DNA of 64,000 nt from positions 21,945 to 85,944 of the forward strand of contig NZ_BOOA01000039.1 in the NCBI RefSeq assembly GCF_016862995.1. The letters run 5' to 3'. The number at the start of each line of letters is the position of its first letter. Position 1 is the stretch's first letter. The position numbers were made by a program, and so were the translations under genes. Shown here piece after piece: positions 61,641-64,000 of this stretch. The notes under the pieces are model-generated. The model saw only the letters and a program-made list of their open reading frames with translations, ran no database searches and was not told the DNA's origin. The DNA is from Acrocarpospora phusangensis (GTDB lineage: Bacteria > Actinomycetota > Actinomycetes > Streptosporangiales > Streptosporangiaceae).

Positions 61641-63896
61641 GTGGAGGAAGAGCGACGCCTGGCGGGCCGCTACCGGCTGCTCGAAACCATCGGCCGGGGT
61701 GGCATGGGCGTCGTCTGGCGTGCCCACGACGAGCTGCTGGACCGCGCCGTCGCGGTCAAGGAGGTCCGCCACGGCCCGATGGACGAGCAGGACCGGGCCG
61801 CCTTCAACCGCAGGACCATCCGGGAGGCGCGCGCCGCCGGACGCCTGTCCCACCCCAACGTGGTCGTCGTCCACGACGTCATCGAGGAGGACGGCCGGCC
61901 CTGGATCGTCATGCAGCTCGTCCAGTCCCGCTCCCTCGGCCAGATCCTCCGCGAGCACGGTCCCCTCGTCCCCGAACGCGCCGCCGCCATCGGCCTGCAG
62001 ATCCTGGAGGCGCTCGCCGCCGCCCACGCGGCCGGGGTCCTGCACCGGGACGTGAAACCCGAGAACGTCCTCATCGGCGGCGACAGCCGGGTCGTGCTCA
62101 CCGACTTCGGCATCGCCACCCTGACCGAGGAGACCAGCCTCACCCTCACCGGCGGCGTCACCGGCACCCCCGCCTTCCTCCCTCCCGAACGCCTCAACGG
62201 CCAGCCGGCCACCCCGGAATCCGACCTGTGGTCCTTGGGCGCGACGATCTACGCGGCCGTGGAAGGCCGTTCACCGTATGACCGCTCCACACCGATCGCC
62301 AGCATGGCCGCGGTCCTCCACAGCGAACCCGACCCACCCCGCCGCGCCGGCCCCCTCACCCCGGTAATCGAAGGCCTCCTCCGGAAGGACCCCACCCAGC
62401 GCATCGACATCTCCGAAGCCCAAGACCTCCTCCGCCACGCCGCCTCCCCCCCTCCCAGCCCTGCCACTCCTCCCGGCCTGTACGGGTCTCCCGGGTCATC
62501 CACGCCCCCCGGACATCCCGGCTCCGGACCTTCCGCGCCCTCCGGACATGCTGGGCTTCACGGGTCTCCCGGGTCCTACACACCCTCCGGACATCCCAGC
62601 TCCGAGCCTTCCACACCCTCCGGACATGCTGGGCCTTACGGGTCTCCCGGATCGTACGCACCCTCCGGGCATCCCGGCTCCGGGCCGTCCGCGCCACCCT
62701 CCCGGCATGCTGAGCTTTATGGGTCTGCCGAGTCGTCCACGCTGCCCGGCCCTCCCGGCTTCCCCGCTCCGTCCACGCCCTCCGGGCATCCTGGTCCCGC
62801 TGGCTCATCCACGCCTTCCGGGCATCCTGGGCCTCCCCAGGCTTTCTCGCCGCCTGGACATCCGGGCGCCCTCGGGTCCTTCTCGCCATCCGGGCATCCA
62901 GATACCTCCGGATCTTCCACGCCTTCTGGCCATTCCAGTTCTCCCGGGTCTTCCGCGCCTTCCGGACATCCTGGGCCTTACGGGTCTTTCCCGCCGTCTG
63001 GACATCCGGATGCCCTCGGGTCATTCACGCCATCCGGGCATCCTGGGTCTTCCGGGGTGGGCTGGCAGCAGGGTGGGGCGTCTTCTTGGGGGGCGCAGCC
63101 GACCGCGCCGCCGGCGGGGGGCGGGTCTTGGGGGAACGATGGGTTGGGCGGGTGGGGGAATTCCCCGTCAGCGCAGCGGGCCGGGTCGCAGCGGAGGCGG
63201 CTGGTCGGGTTCGTGCTGGTGCCGGTGTTGGTGATCGTGCTGGGTGTGGGCGGGTGGTTCGGGTATCAGAGCCTGCGGGATCCGGGGGTGGGTCTTGCGG
63301 GGCCGACTTCGGAGGCGACTACTGAGCCCACGGAGAACCCTACCGAGCCCACGGGGAAGCCTGAGGAGAGCCCGGCCAGCCCGTCCGAGAGTCCGAGTGG
63401 GGTGGGTGCTTCGCCTGTCGGGGGTACGCCCTCGGCGTCTCCGGCGGCGGCCGTTCCGGAGGGATGGCGGTCTTACCGGGATGAGCTCGGGTTTGCGATC
63501 GCTCTGCCGGAGGGGTGGAGGGCCGAGCGGGTGCAGGGGGCGGCCCGGGTGAGGTTCCGGGGGCCCGGGATGCCGGGTTATCTTCAGGTGGATCTGACTC
63601 CGTGGGAGGAGCAGGATCCGGTCGAGGCGCTTCAGACCGTGGAGCGGAACTCGACGGAGCAGGGGTTCCTGCCGGAGTACCAGAGGATCGACATCCGAGC
63701 GGCCGAGTATCAGGGTGTGCCCGCCGCCGAGTGGGAGTTCACCTTCAAGACCTCCTCAGGACGCCAGCGCGTGATCGACCGCGCCTTCCGGATCGGCGAC
63801 GACTGCTACGCCCTCTACTGGCAGGTCCCCGAAGCCAACTGGCAGGCCGGAAAACGCTACTTCACCAACTTCACCCGGACCTTCCGCCCGAAGTAG
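61641..63896 (+). CDS. receptor-type Ser/Thr protein kinase 2
   Basis: 751 residues. Kinase domain 10-265 with K40, HRDVKPEN (D137), DFG (155-157) and GTPAFLPPE. A very long repeat linker (about 270-475) of Ser/Pro/Gly/His units (PSGHPG type), membrane helix about 517-537, Thr/Pro-rich stalk and the same C-terminal extracytoplasmic domain as kinase 1 (PEGWRSYRDELGFAIALPEGW, about 605-751). GTG start, 46 bp after kinase 1, so probably one operon. Arose with kinase 1 by duplication. Confidence 0.93.
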   Translation: MEEERRLAGRYRLLETIGRGGMGVVWRAHDELLDRAVAVKEVRHGPMDEQDRAAFNRRTIREARAAGRLSHPNVVVVHDVIEEDGRPWIVMQLVQSRSLGQILREHGPLVPERAAAIGLQILEALAAAHAAGVLHRDVKPENVLIGGDSRVVLTDFGIATLTEETSLTLTGGVTGTPAFLPPERLNGQPATPESDLWSLGATIYAAVEGRSPYDRSTPIASMAAVLHSEPDPPRRAGPLTPVIEGLLRKDPTQRIDISEAQDLLRHAASPPPSPATPPGLYGSPGSSTPPGHPGSGPSAPSGHAGLHGSPGSYTPSGHPSSEPSTPSGHAGPYGSPGSYAPSGHPGSGPSAPPSRHAELYGSAESSTLPGPPGFPAPSTPSGHPGPAGSSTPSGHPGPPQAFSPPGHPGALGSFSPSGHPDTSGSSTPSGHSSSPGSSAPSGHPGPYGSFPPSGHPDALGSFTPSGHPGSSGVGWQQGGASSWGAQPTAPPAGGGSWGNDGLGGWGNSPSAQRAGSQRRRLVGFVLVPVLVIVLGVGGWFGYQSLRDPGVGLAGPTSEATTEPTENPTEPTGKPEESPASPSESPSGVGASPVGGTPSASPAAAVPEGWRSYRDELGFAIALPEGWRAERVQGAARVRFRGPGMPGYLQVDLTPWEEQDPVEALQTVERNSTEQGFLPEYQRIDIRAAEYQGVPAAEWEFTFKTSSGRQRVIDRAFRIGDDCYALYWQVPEANWQAGKRYFTNFTRTFRPK
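62460..63060 (+). repeat. imperfect tandem coding repeats in kinase 2 linker
   Basis: Roughly 600 bp of degenerate repeats encoding units such as TPSGHPG and GSPGS, about 48-54 bp each. Third codon positions are more T-rich than in the surrounding genes. Length and order of units are likely to vary between strains. Confidence 0.8.
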
Positions 63897-64000
63897 GCCC
63901 CAAGAAGCCAGAAGCAGACCCGGATACCCCCGGAGAAGCCCCGAAGCGGTTTAGAGCGCCTAGCCGAACGACCCAAGGCACCGACTTCTCGCCGCTATCC
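63897..64000. other. right edge, no gene seen
   Basis: 104 bp after kinase 2. I see no coding start, hairpin or RNA gene that can be supported. Confidence 0.6.

Noticed and set aside
62460..63060. Kinase 2 repeats as a CRISPR-like or mobile repeat array
   Set aside because: Repeats stay in frame, are degenerate and code for a Pro/Gly/Ser linker between clear kinase and membrane domains.

Overview
This 64-kb window is high-GC DNA with dense, often overlapping genes and many GTG starts. It comes from a filamentous-type actinobacterium, most likely of the Streptosporangiales (Streptosporangium/Nonomuraea/Microbispora-like). This rests on base composition, the bifunctional PriA in place of separate HisA and TrpF, the Trp-operon-associated membrane protein beside trpC, the paired PASTA-less Ser/Thr kinases and the GPP34 protein. 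It reads as chromosomal. I see no integrase, transposase, CRISPR array, rRNA or tRNA.

Layout. 1-5.8 kb: glutamate synthase gltB-gltD (minus; gltD runs off the left edge), divergent from a branched-polyamine-synthase-like gene (5.9-7.5 kb). 7.4-12.1 kb (minus): two paralogous secreted/membrane proteins, a VIT1/CCC1 transporter, lgt, and a DsbA-like/MauE redox pair. 12.2-19.5 kb (minus): trpA, trpB, trpC, two small membrane proteins, the Trp-associated membrane protein, hisI, and at the head of this run an E2-like protein and a JAB-E1 fusion, i.e. a bacterial ubiquitin-type cassette. 19.7-26.3 kb: a divergent XRE regulator, a cache-domain protein, a GntR/FadR regulator and a four-gene polyamine-type ABC importer. 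26.3-30.7 kb: a heterodimeric ABC exporter and a TIGR03085 protein. 30.7-35.3 kb (minus): a lipid-modification operon (FAD oxidoreductase, DUF1365, two CFA-type methyltransferases) preceded by a small helical protein. 35.5-37 kb: two tandem 53-55-residue membrane miniproteins and a GPP34 protein. 37-42.9 kb (minus): hisD-C-B-H, a small membrane protein, priA, ridA, hisF. 43-52.5 kb: protein O-mannosyltransferase, a CHAT-protease/S8-protease locus, ybaK-like deacylase, SEC-C protein, amidase and DUF2567. 52.6-64 kb: a MurA with Asp in place of the catalytic Cys, a class A PBP, an NrtR-like Nudix regulator divergent from a nucleosidase, an amino-acid permease and two receptor Ser/Thr kinases.

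How it fits together. hisD...hisF and hisI/trpCBA are parts of the usual actinobacterial his-trp supra-operon, but about 20 kb of unrelated genes (17.3-36.9 kb) lie between hisF and hisI, and trpE, trpD, hisG and hisE are not in the window. Translational coupling is pervasive (ATGA, GTGA, TGATG and TTGA overlaps). The most interesting loci are the E2/JAB-E1 cassette coupled to hisI with a divergent XRE regulator, the CHAT/subtilase locus with a long inverted repeat at the CHAT start codon, the tandem membrane miniproteins, and the branched-polyamine synthase homologue.
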